Shown here piece by piece: positions 49,865-57,659 of a stretch of DNA of 64,000 bases. The translations under genes and the position numbers were made by a program. Below the pieces are notes generated by a model, which was not told the DNA's origin, did not search any database, and saw only the letters and a list, made by a program, of their open reading frames with translations. The number at the start of each line of letters is the position of its first letter. The first letter of the stretch is position 1. Origin of the DNA: F23-B02 sp963620985 (GTDB lineage Bacteria; Bacillota; Clostridia; Oscillospirales; Oscillospiraceae); NCBI GenBank assembly GCA_963620985.1, contig CAVFCI010000001.1, positions 1 through 64,000 on the forward strand, written 5' to 3'.

Positions 49865-50626
49865 ATGTCCGTAGTATTTGAGAGAACTAAACTCCTTACC
49901 GACAAGACTTTCCATTACTGCCCCGGCTGCAACCACGGCATCATCCATCGCCTGGTAGCAGAGTCCATCGAGGAGCTCGAAAAGGAAGGCGTTATCGAAG
50001 AAGGTAAGGTCATCGGCGTAGCACCTGTCGGCTGCTCCGTATTTGCATATGATTACTTTAACTGCGATATGTACGAAGCCGCACACGGCCGTGCACCCGC
50101 AGTCGCAACCGGCGCAAAGCGCGTTGTCGGCAAGGATACCCTCGTATTCACCTATCAGGGCGACGGCGACCTTGCTTCCATCGGTACCGCAGAGATCGTC
50201 CACGCTGCACACCGCGGCGAGCACATCTGCACCATTTTCGTCAACAATGCCATTTACGGCATGACCGGCGGCCAGATGGCTCCTACCACCCTCGTTGGTC
50301 AGAAGACCACCACCTCCCCCAAGGGTCGTGACGAGGCATGGTGCGGCGCACCTATCCGCGTTGCTGAGATGCTCTCGACCATTCCCGGATCTTACTACAT
50401 TGAGCGCTGCGCTGTCAACACCAACGCAAACATCATGAAGACCAAGAAGGCCATCAAGAAGGCATTCACCTATCAGATGCAGGGCAAGGGCTTCTGCCTG
50501 GTAGAGGTTCTTTCCACCTGCCCCACCAACTGGGGTCTCAGCCCGATCGAGGCTATGAAGTGGCTCGAAGAGAATATGATTCCTTACTATCCTCTCGGCG
50601 TTAAGAAAGACAAGGAGGCCGAATAA
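49865..50626 (+). CDS. 2-oxoacid:ferredoxin oxidoreductase beta subunit, TPP binding (VorA/KorB-like)
   Basis: A 253-residue beta chain carrying thiamine pyrophosphate. The N-terminal HYCPGCNHGIIHR and the TPP/Mg motif YQGDGDLASIGTAEIVHAA, then FVNNAIYGMTGGQMAPT, are as in the family. It starts in the alpha stop region (TAAATG) with an AAGGAGG-like site and is followed by gamma after 1 bp, so all are translated together. Confidence 0.96.
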   Translation: MSVVFERTKLLTDKTFHYCPGCNHGIIHRLVAESIEELEKEGVIEEGKVIGVAPVGCSVFAYDYFNCDMYEAAHGRAPAVATGAKRVVGKDTLVFTYQGDGDLASIGTAEIVHAAHRGEHICTIFVNNAIYGMTGGQMAPTTLVGQKTTTSPKGRDEAWCGAPIRVAEMLSTIPGSYYIERCAVNTNANIMKTKKAIKKAFTYQMQGKGFCLVEVLSTCPTNWGLSPIEAMKWLEENMIPYYPLGVKKDKEAE

Positions 50627-50627
50627 T

Positions 50628-51170
50628 ATGAAAAAAGAGTTTATATTCGCCGGTTTCGGCGGTCAGGGCATGCTCCTGATCGGTAAGTTCCTTGCAATGG
50701 CTTGCATGCTCGACGGCAAGCACGTCTCCTGGCTGCCTTCCTACGGCCCTGAGATGCGCGGCGGTACCGCAAACTGCTCGGTCATCGTCTCCGACGATCC
50801 CGTTGCTTCTCCTCTGGTCGATATGGCTGATGTCGTTGTCGCCATGAACCGTCCTTCTCTGGACAAGTTCGAGGCACACGTCAAGCCCGGCGGCGTTCTG
50901 GTCATCAACAGCTCCCTGATCGACCGCAAGGCAGAGCGCGACGACATTCAGGTCGTTTACTGCGACGCAAACCGCATCGCAGAGGAAGTCGGCAACCCCA
51001 AGGGCGCAAACGTCGCTATCCTTGGCGCACTGCTGGCAAAGGCTCCCGTCGTTGACGACGAGAAGATGAGCGAGGCTATCCGCATCGAGCTCGGCGAGCG
51101 CAAGGCAAAGTTCCTGCCCGGCAACATGAAGGCTCTTCAGGCCGGCAAGGACGACGCTGCAAAGCAGTAA
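50628..51170 (+). CDS. 2-oxoacid:ferredoxin oxidoreductase gamma subunit
   Basis: A 180-residue gamma chain that binds CoA and completes the heterotetramer. FAGFGGQGMLLIGKFLA at the N-terminus and SYGPEMRGGTANCSVI are hallmarks of the POR gamma family. It is the last gene of the delta-alpha-beta-gamma operon and is followed by a strong terminator. Confidence 0.96.
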   Translation: MKKEFIFAGFGGQGMLLIGKFLAMACMLDGKHVSWLPSYGPEMRGGTANCSVIVSDDPVASPLVDMADVVVAMNRPSLDKFEAHVKPGGVLVINSSLIDRKAERDDIQVVYCDANRIAEEVGNPKGANVAILGALLAKAPVVDDEKMSEAIRIELGERKAKFLPGNMKALQAGKDDAAKQ

Positions 51171-51194
51171 TATCCACGCTTAGCTAATAGTTAA

Positions 51195-51231
51195 AAAAAC
51201 AGGTACAGTCTTTTGGCTGTACCTGTTTTTT
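51195..51231 (+). terminator. Terminator of the oxidoreductase operon
   Basis: An 11-bp stem AACAGGTACAG (51198-51208) with CTGTACCTGTT (51217-51227) and a T-run. A run of A before the stem makes it work on the minus strand as well, for the gene ending at 51252. Confidence 0.93.
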
Positions 51232-51251
51232 GTTATGATTATGCTCGGTTT

Positions 51252-52427
51252 TCAGAATGTCAGCTCATCCACTGTCGGGATAAGGTCGATAAGCTGCCGG
51301 CGGTAATACGCGATAAGCTCCTCGCGTCTCGGCTCGTTGCGTCGTATCGTGCGGCGCAGCAGACGCATATAGCCGATGAGCTTTGCCTTGTCCTCAACCT
51401 CCTTGAGCCTTTTCTCGTCATCCGTTTCGAGATACATGGCAAGCGCCCTGTGCCAGAACTCCATGCCGACCTCGTAGGGGATGCCGATGAAGCGCTCCAT
51501 CACCGAATGGTCAAGCTCCGCAAAGCCGCCATAGGCGTTGAACATGGAGCCGAGCTCGAATATGGGATGCCCCATGCAGAGGGTGTCCATGTCGATAAGC
51601 AGCGCCTCGCCGTCACGCACCATGAGGTTGTTAGTGTGATAGTCGCCGTGCATCATCGTGTTCTGCTCTGGAACGGCCTGCACCATATCGTACAGCCTGC
51701 TGCCGAGCTCTGCGGGCAGATGCTCGCGGTCAAATGCCGCCCAGCCGAGTGCGACCTGCTTCATATCCGGCAGCTCGCCGGGCTTGAGCACCGTCGAGTG
51801 TATCTGCCTGAGCATGTCCACATAGTATTTAAGCGGCTTTTCCAGATGCTCGGGGTCATTTTTTATGAGCTCTGACAGGGAGACGGCCTCCAGAAGCTCC
51901 ATGACCGTGCCGTAGCTTTCGCCGATGCGCACAACGTCATAGGGGATAGCTGTGTTGATGCCGAGAACCAGCGCCTTTCTGGCCAGCTCACGCTCGCGCT
52001 GTATCTCCGGCAGAGCGTTGGGATTAAAATACAGCTTTATGATCGTTTCGGGGTCGTAGCGGTAGACAGCGCCGTTTGAGCCCTTGCCGATAAGCGCGCA
52101 GCCCTCGACAGAGAGGCGGCGGTACGCCTTTTTGACCGTCATCATTTCGGTGAAGCCGGTCATATCCAGAACGTCGTATACCTCGGACGAGACGTTTATG
52201 ACCGCAAGCTCCGGTGCTCCCTTGCGCAGACGCAGCAGTATGCGCAGACCGGCGCTCGATATGTACTCGAGTTTTTCTGCGTCTATAACGACATCAGCTT
52301 CCGGCGCCGTACTGCGCGCGGCAGTCAGCTGCTTTTCAGCCTCCGCTGCGTTCGATGCGTCTATGCGCCCGCTCAGACACGCGGTCAGCACGCCGTTGTT
52401 TATATGATATGTAAGCAGCTCAGACAT
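51252..52427 (-). CDS. STAS domain fused to an APH/choline-kinase-like phosphotransferase
   Basis: A 391-residue fusion. Residues about 1-95 are an anti-sigma-antagonist STAS domain with the phospho-site region DAEKLEYISSAGLRIL. From about 105 it is a protein-kinase-fold phosphotransferase: glycine loop IGKGSNGAVYRYD, Lys in IIKLYFN, catalytic MMHGDYHTNNLMV (His-Gly-Asp...Asn) and LIDMDTLCMGHP for metal. It resembles TIGR02172-type aminoglycoside-kinase-like proteins. The substrate is unknown. It is the last gene of a four-gene operon, 3 bp after the HD gene. Confidence 0.9.
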   Translation of the reverse strand: MSELLTYHINNGVLTACLSGRIDASNAAEAEKQLTAARSTAPEADVVIDAEKLEYISSAGLRILLRLRKGAPELAVINVSSEVYDVLDMTGFTEMMTVKKAYRRLSVEGCALIGKGSNGAVYRYDPETIIKLYFNPNALPEIQRERELARKALVLGINTAIPYDVVRIGESYGTVMELLEAVSLSELIKNDPEHLEKPLKYYVDMLRQIHSTVLKPGELPDMKQVALGWAAFDREHLPAELGSRLYDMVQAVPEQNTMMHGDYHTNNLMVRDGEALLIDMDTLCMGHPIFELGSMFNAYGGFAELDHSVMERFIGIPYEVGMEFWHRALAMYLETDDEKRLKEVEDKAKLIGYMRLLRRTIRRNEPRREELIAYYRRQLIDLIPTVDELTF

Positions 52428-52430
52428 TTT

Positions 52431-52997
52431 TTATACCTCCGCAAAAATCGTTCTGATCAGTCCGTCAAGCTCCTGCCATGCCGATGTGTCGGAAAGCTCC
52501 CGTATGCTCTCGGCAATGCTGCGGTAGTACCACGCCTGCTCGGCGGGATCCTTCTGGTTAAAGTCCTGCCATACGGCATCGCCTATCTCCCGCCAGACAT
52601 GATATATAGAGCGCAGGTTTGCGAGCTTATCGCCGAGATAGATTATCTTTATCTCCCTGTCCTGCGTTTCGGCGAGAATGCGCAGCGATTCCGATTTCCG
52701 CGCCTTCCATGTGCTCTGCGCGGGGAGAGGACGCATTTTGTCCTCCGTTTCTGATGCGACGAGCTCCGCGACTCTTTTGCCGAAGCGCTCCTCAAGCTCA
52801 CGCGGGCTGATGCCGGCATCCTCCACAACGTCGTGGAGCGCCGCCGCCGCGATGACCTCCTGATTGCTCGTCACCGTGCCGACTATCACGGCTGCCTCCA
52901 AGGGATGCAGGATATAGGGGCAATCCGACTGCTTACGGCGCATTCCGTCATGAGCCTCTGCCGCAAAGATGATGGCTCTTGTTGCAAGCTCCGTCAT
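52431..52997 (-). CDS. HD-domain hydrolase, RelA/SpoT-hydrolase-like
   Basis: A 188-residue protein of the HD_4 type. Metal-binding residues are in EAHDGMRRKQSDCPYILHPLE (His...His), AAALHDVVEDAG (His-Asp) and YLGDKLANLR (Asp), the layout of the (p)ppGpp hydrolase half of RelA/SpoT and of Mesh1. No synthetase domain follows, so a stand-alone (p)ppGpp or other nucleotide hydrolase is likely. It overlaps the STAS gene by 4 bp and precedes the STAS-kinase fusion by 3 bp. Confidence 0.88.
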   Translation of the reverse strand: MTELATRAIIFAAEAHDGMRRKQSDCPYILHPLEAAVIVGTVTSNQEVIAAAALHDVVEDAGISPRELEERFGKRVAELVASETEDKMRPLPAQSTWKARKSESLRILAETQDREIKIIYLGDKLANLRSIYHVWREIGDAVWQDFNQKDPAEQAWYYRSIAESIRELSDTSAWQELDGLIRTIFAEV

Positions 52998-53290
52998 TCG
53001 ATCACCAGTATATCGGCAAAGCCGGTCATTTCAAGAACATCCATAACCTCGGCGCAGACGCCGGTGAGCTTCATGGAGCCTATGCGGTTCATCTTCTTCT
53101 GCGCAACGAGCAGGACACGCAGCCCAGCGGACGAGACGTAGGTCAGCTCCTTCATGTCAAGGATCAGAACGCTCACCTCCGACGGCAGTGCGTTTATCAC
53201 GCCCTCAAGCTCCGGCGAGGTAATGGTGTCGAGCCGGCCTTCAAGGTGGAGGGTCATCGTTTCGTTTTTCTGTTCGGGATTGATCGTCAT
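52994..53290 (-). CDS. STAS-domain anti-anti-sigma factor
   Basis: A 98-residue single STAS domain of the RsbV/SpoIIAA type. The phospho-serine region is MKELTYVSSAGLRVLLVA. When unphosphorylated it should bind the kinase domain of the upstream protein. It overlaps both neighbours by 4 bp (ATGA junctions), so its dosage is tied to the phosphatase/kinase. Confidence 0.94.
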   Translation of the reverse strand: MTINPEQKNETMTLHLEGRLDTITSPELEGVINALPSEVSVLILDMKELTYVSSAGLRVLLVAQKKMNRIGSMKLTGVCAEVMDVLEMTGFADILVIE

Positions 53291-55464
53291 TTGTTCAGAC
53301 TCCTTTCCAGCTTCTTAGTCATCGTGAGTATATTTTCATCGTTTTCACGGGTATATGTGACGGTGTCCATCGTCTGCTTTACGATGTATATGCCCAGACC
53401 TCCGACCTCGCGCTGCTCGGCACTGAGAGTAATGTCGGGATCGTCCTTTGCCAGCGGGTCAAAGGCTATGCCCGCGTCCGAAACGGTAAAGGTCGCGGTG
53501 TCGGATGCGTCGTCTATGCTTACGGCAAGCCTTGCCGTGCCCTCGCCGTCGGGATATGCATAGTTGGCGATGTTCACGAAGACCTCCTCTATGGCGACGC
53601 TCACGGCTATCTGGAGCTTCATCGGGCAGCCGGCCTTTTCGAGCTCGCCCTCGACAAAGCCGAGAACCTCGGGGACGTTTTCCTCCTTTGCCTCGAAGCA
53701 GCGCTCGACGGCCTCCGCCGCGCCATGGAAATCCATGAGCAGCATGGTTATATCGTCAAACTGCGGCGCATCTCCGGCAAAGTCCTGAAGCGAGAGCCTG
53801 AGCTCCTTGAGCATGGCCTCGGTGTCGCAGCGTGAGTGGCTGTTCAGGAAGCCTCTGAGCCGCTCCTCGCCGTAAAGCCGCTGCTGCGTATCCGTCGTTT
53901 CCGTAACGCCGTCGGTGTACAGGAACAGCCGGTCGCCGGGGCTTACGCTAAGATGGCTCTGCCGGTATTTTACGTTTTCCATACCGGCCAGAACAAGGCC
54001 GCTTCTCTCGCGCAGATATTCAAATTCACCGTCCGCTCTCTTGAGAAGCGGGGGATTGTGTCCGGCGTTTACATATGTAAGCTCGCCGGTCTTTATATCG
54101 AGAACGCCCATCCACGCCGTCACGAACAGACCCGCGTCGTTTCCGTCGCACAGCAGCCTGTTTACGATCGTAAACACCTCCGAGGGCTCGTTGCCCATCT
54201 GGGTATAGTTTTTTATGAGCGTTTTCGTTATGACCATGAACAGCGCCGCCGGAACGCCCTTGCCCGATACGTCGGCAACGACGAGGGCGAGCCTGTTCTC
54301 TCCGATCATGAAAAAGTCGTAGAAGTCGCCGCCGACCTCCTTGGCCGGATGCATGAGCGCGTACAGCTCAAACTCGCAGTGCTCGGGGAAGGGAGGGAAG
54401 ATGCACGGCAGCATGTGCGCCTGAATGTCCGAGGCAAGCTTGAGCTCGGCGTTTATGCGCTCCTTTTCCGCCATGACGCTTTGCAGGTTATCCACATATT
54501 TTCCGAGATCGCGGATCATGGACATGTACGAGCGCGCAAGCTCGCCGACCTCGGTCGAGTCCTTTGCGTAGACCTCGCACTCGCTGAGCAGCTTGTTGCG
54601 CTGAGAGTCAGTCGAGCGCCCTGAGTAGTAGCTTCCGGCGATCTTGGCAAGCTTTTCGATGGGGCGGGATATTTTCTTCTCCGTAAAGCGCATGAAGCCT
54701 ATGGAAAGCGCAAAATAGGTGTTCATCGCAAGCATTTCAAAGAGATATATCCTGCCCAGAACGCTGATGTTGCCGGAGCCGTATTTGTCGGTCAGGTAGA
54801 CGGCAGTGCCCACGAGCACACAGATGCACAGGCCGGTGACGAGGGTGTTGAGTATCATCCGCTCGTTCATGGAAAAATGCACGGGCTTGGTTTCGCCGCC
54901 GTCCTTGAGGTTCTCCATATGCATCTGCAAAAGGCTTCCCAGTATCATGAGCGGAGCGCCGAAGAGCAGACCGGAGTCAAAGCTGTTTACGAAAAGATAC
55001 AGATTATCAAACGAGATGATATCCGAAACATTGTACGCATGGTTGAGGATGCTCGTAAACAGAACCGTCAGCAGCGCGTTCAGTCCCAGCAGCAGGCAGA
55101 ACTTTAGTATCCTCGACACGCTGTCGAGCCTGAACTCCTTGCCGCCGCGCTCGCGGTTTATCTTCTTCCAGAAGAAATACGCGCACATGGCATAGAGTAT
55201 CTGCAAAACGCTGTTTATCGCCGCGTACAGAAGCTCATAGCCCGCGCTCAGGTCGCAGACAAGGTTTCCCGCCGCGCAGCCGAGCGCCGCCGGCCAGCCG
55301 AAGATCATGCCGAGCACCGGCGTGAGCGCCGCCGTCGGGCGCATCTGCGTAAGCTCAGATGCTGCCGCCCAGAGCTTAAAGGGCGCAGTCAGCAGTATAA
55401 ACAGCAGCAGGTTCATTGCGAATACGAACAGCGCCGCGCGTTTTTTCGTGAGTTTCATTTTCAT
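53287..55464 (-). CDS. Membrane PP2C phosphatase fused to RsbW-like kinase, S-component-like sensor
   Basis: A 725-residue protein. The N-terminus (about 1-190) has five to six membrane helices resembling ECF S components (MRPTAALTPVLGMIFGWPAA, then GNLVCDLSAG). Two more helices and a linker lead to a SpoIIE-type PP2C domain (about 350-560; PAKEVGGDFYDFFMI, ADVSGKGVPAALFM, TDGVTET), then an RsbW/SpoIIAB-like HATPase domain (about 590-720; SVAIEEVFVNIANYAY, GGLGIYIVKQ). Phosphatase and kinase for the STAS partner thus share one chain. The start has an AGGAGG site. It is the first gene of the four-gene signalling operon. Confidence 0.92.
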   Translation of the reverse strand: MKMKLTKKRAALFVFAMNLLLFILLTAPFKLWAAASELTQMRPTAALTPVLGMIFGWPAALGCAAGNLVCDLSAGYELLYAAINSVLQILYAMCAYFFWKKINRERGGKEFRLDSVSRILKFCLLLGLNALLTVLFTSILNHAYNVSDIISFDNLYLFVNSFDSGLLFGAPLMILGSLLQMHMENLKDGGETKPVHFSMNERMILNTLVTGLCICVLVGTAVYLTDKYGSGNISVLGRIYLFEMLAMNTYFALSIGFMRFTEKKISRPIEKLAKIAGSYYSGRSTDSQRNKLLSECEVYAKDSTEVGELARSYMSMIRDLGKYVDNLQSVMAEKERINAELKLASDIQAHMLPCIFPPFPEHCEFELYALMHPAKEVGGDFYDFFMIGENRLALVVADVSGKGVPAALFMVITKTLIKNYTQMGNEPSEVFTIVNRLLCDGNDAGLFVTAWMGVLDIKTGELTYVNAGHNPPLLKRADGEFEYLRERSGLVLAGMENVKYRQSHLSVSPGDRLFLYTDGVTETTDTQQRLYGEERLRGFLNSHSRCDTEAMLKELRLSLQDFAGDAPQFDDITMLLMDFHGAAEAVERCFEAKEENVPEVLGFVEGELEKAGCPMKLQIAVSVAIEEVFVNIANYAYPDGEGTARLAVSIDDASDTATFTVSDAGIAFDPLAKDDPDITLSAEQREVGGLGIYIVKQTMDTVTYTRENDENILTMTKKLERSLNK

Positions 55465-55510
55465 TGAGGGAGTACCTCCTTCGATCGTCTGCGGAAGCAG
55501 GAACTTGGTT

Positions 55511-56728
55511 TTACTTATTATTCTTCTTCTGCTTGGCCAGAGGCACAGCGGGGAACATGCTCAGGCTCTTTGTCATTGCGACGGTAAACAGGATAACACC
55601 GCCGGCAGAGAAAAGCTGCACGCCCCAGAGCGTGAGGTTTATGCCGACAAGATCTATCATGATGCCGCCGGTGAAGCTCGCTATCAGATATCCGAGCGTC
55701 AGTGCACTGCCTACGAGGGACTGACCCTTGAGAAATTCACTCTCGGGCAGAGTGTGGGCTACAAAGCGAACGCCCGCCGGAACATAAATGGCATAGCCGG
55801 CAAATTGCAGGAGCTCCGCGGCATACAGCAGGTAAACATTCGGCGCGAGCATGATGAAAAAGTTCTTGGCCGCCCACATCCAGCCTGCAAATATAAGAAG
55901 CTTTCGGTTTCCGATATTGTCGGCGACGCGGCGGTACAGAAGCATCGCCGGAAGCTCCGTCATTGCGGAGATGAACATCGCAACGCCGAGATTCGAGCTG
56001 TCGCCGCCTATGCGCAGTATGATCTGAATAAGATAGGTATCCATGAAGCCGTTCGCCGTGGCAAGGCAGAGCACACCGGCAAAGAAAATATAAAACTGCG
56101 GATATTCGCTCATCAATATTTTCTTTTCCTTGGGCGTTACGCTGCCGGGATGACGCTCGGCAAGATTCGGCGCGTTGAAGGCGAGGACTGCAAAGCACAG
56201 CAGGAGGCAGGGGATGATGTACAGCCCGGGCAGGATGTTTGTCGTGAACTTCTGTATCAGCAGGCCGGTGGCAAGGCTCGTGAGCGAAAAGGCCATCGAG
56301 CCGCAGCCGCGTGCCGCGCCGAAATTGATCCTTGTGCCCTGCTCATGATAGCCGCGGTACAGGGAGTTTACAGACGACTGCATCGATGAGTTGAGCGAGT
56401 ACACGAGAATGTATACTATGCAGAAGCCGAGGCCGCTGAGCGGGAGCAGCAGGAGCGCCGCCGACAGCAGCACTATAAGCACATGCACGGCGAACATTGC
56501 CCGCCCCAGCTGCACGCCTGTGCGCTGGACAAAGGAGGCGACAAGTATCTGAAAGCCGGCTGAGCCGAGATTGCCGAAGCCGAGGATGATGCCTATCCTG
56601 CCGCTGCTGAAGCCGCGGTCGAGCAGATATGTCGATGCAAAGCAGGCTATCAGCGCCAGCGAGCAGAAATACAGTGCCTGAATGACCGCATAAAACACGG
56701 TCGCGTTCCTCTTGTTTACGGATATCAT
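55511..56728 (-). CDS. MFS transporter
   Basis: A 405-residue major-facilitator protein with about 12 hydrophobic helices. Typical parts: GFSSGRIGIILGFGNLGSAG after helix 2, RGCGSMAFSLTSLATG, and RVADNIGNRKLLIFAGWMW in the middle loop of the second half (quoted in part). It is most like the LacY/nucleoside-type MFS_1 group; the substrate is unknown. It lies 46 bp before the phosphatase/kinase gene and 15 bp after the hydrolase gene on the same strand, so co-transcription is possible. Confidence 0.9.
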   Translation of the reverse strand: MISVNKRNATVFYAVIQALYFCSLALIACFASTYLLDRGFSSGRIGIILGFGNLGSAGFQILVASFVQRTGVQLGRAMFAVHVLIVLLSAALLLLPLSGLGFCIVYILVYSLNSSMQSSVNSLYRGYHEQGTRINFGAARGCGSMAFSLTSLATGLLIQKFTTNILPGLYIIPCLLLCFAVLAFNAPNLAERHPGSVTPKEKKILMSEYPQFYIFFAGVLCLATANGFMDTYLIQIILRIGGDSSNLGVAMFISAMTELPAMLLYRRVADNIGNRKLLIFAGWMWAAKNFFIMLAPNVYLLYAAELLQFAGYAIYVPAGVRFVAHTLPESEFLKGQSLVGSALTLGYLIASFTGGIMIDLVGINLTLWGVQLFSAGGVILFTVAMTKSLSMFPAVPLAKQKKNNK

Positions 56729-56743
56729 GTTTGTCTTACCCTC

Positions 56744-57649
56744 TTATGCACGGAAAAAGTCAAGGCAGCGCTGCCTGTAATCGGGAGCCTCGTCGTATAC
56801 GCCGTGGCCGTAGCCCTCATCGTAAAGATAAAGCTCGCAGCCGAGAGCCTCGGCTATCTGCTCCGAGCCCTCCGCCGTTACGACACCGTCGCCCTCCGAG
56901 CCTATAACGAGCACGGGGCATTTTATGCCAGAGAGCTCATCATAGCAGTCGAAGGTCCTGCATGCCTCGGCAAGGATGATAAAGCGCTCGTACTCCTTGT
57001 CGCTTATGCCTGCGTTCATGGATATGAGCGTATCGCGGTAGCTCTCAAGCGTTGCCTCGGAGTAAACATTGTCAACAAAGCTTTCCAGCAGCTCTGTCTC
57101 CTGCTTTGCCTCGGCGAGGCTTATCCACTCGTCGACGATTCCGTTAAAGCAGTCGTTCGGCTTTGCCAGCGTCGAGCCGAGGATCATTTTGTGCACGAGC
57201 TCGGGAAAGTCGATGGCGAGATACTGCGCTATCATGCCGCCCTGAGACGCGCCGAAAACGTCGGCGTTTTCAATGCCGAGCGCCTTCATTGCCGCAGCTG
57301 TGTCGGCTGCCATGTTGCGCACGGTGTAGCCCTCGGAGATATCCTTGGCTCTGTCGAAAAGATACACGGTGTATTCCTCGGAAAAGTCCTTGTACGCCTC
57401 CGCTATGGCATCAGCCGAGCCCATCACACTGTGGACAGACAGGCCGGGCAGTATGACAAAGGTCTTTTCGCCGCTGCCGAATACGATATAATCCATTTCC
57501 ATACCTCCGGAAGAAACTGTTTTTACGCTTGCAGCCGCTGCCGGAGCGGCGGTCGGCTCCGGCGTGGGCTCGGGCTGACCGCTGCTCTGACAGGCGGTGA
57601 TGCCGAGCAGCATCAAGGCTGCAATAAGTGCAGAGATAAATCTTTTCAT
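56744..57649 (-). CDS. Alpha/beta-hydrolase lipoprotein
   Basis: A 301-residue extracellular lipid-anchored hydrolase. Lipobox LLGITAC (Cys20), a Pro/Thr/Ala stalk (about 24-42), then an alpha/beta-hydrolase fold with nucleophile elbow GASQGGM (Ser about 135), an acid in VLVIGSEGDGVV and His in GYGHGVYDE near the C-terminus. The triad looks complete, so it should be active, as an esterase or peptidase-like enzyme of unknown substrate. The start has a GGAGCAT site. It is followed by the MFS gene. Confidence 0.9.
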   Translation of the reverse strand: MKRFISALIAALMLLGITACQSSGQPEPTPEPTAAPAAAASVKTVSSGGMEMDYIVFGSGEKTFVILPGLSVHSVMGSADAIAEAYKDFSEEYTVYLFDRAKDISEGYTVRNMAADTAAAMKALGIENADVFGASQGGMIAQYLAIDFPELVHKMILGSTLAKPNDCFNGIVDEWISLAEAKQETELLESFVDNVYSEATLESYRDTLISMNAGISDKEYERFIILAEACRTFDCYDELSGIKCPVLVIGSEGDGVVTAEGSEQIAEALGCELYLYDEGYGHGVYDEAPDYRQRCLDFFRA

Positions 57650-57659
57650 TGTATGCTCC

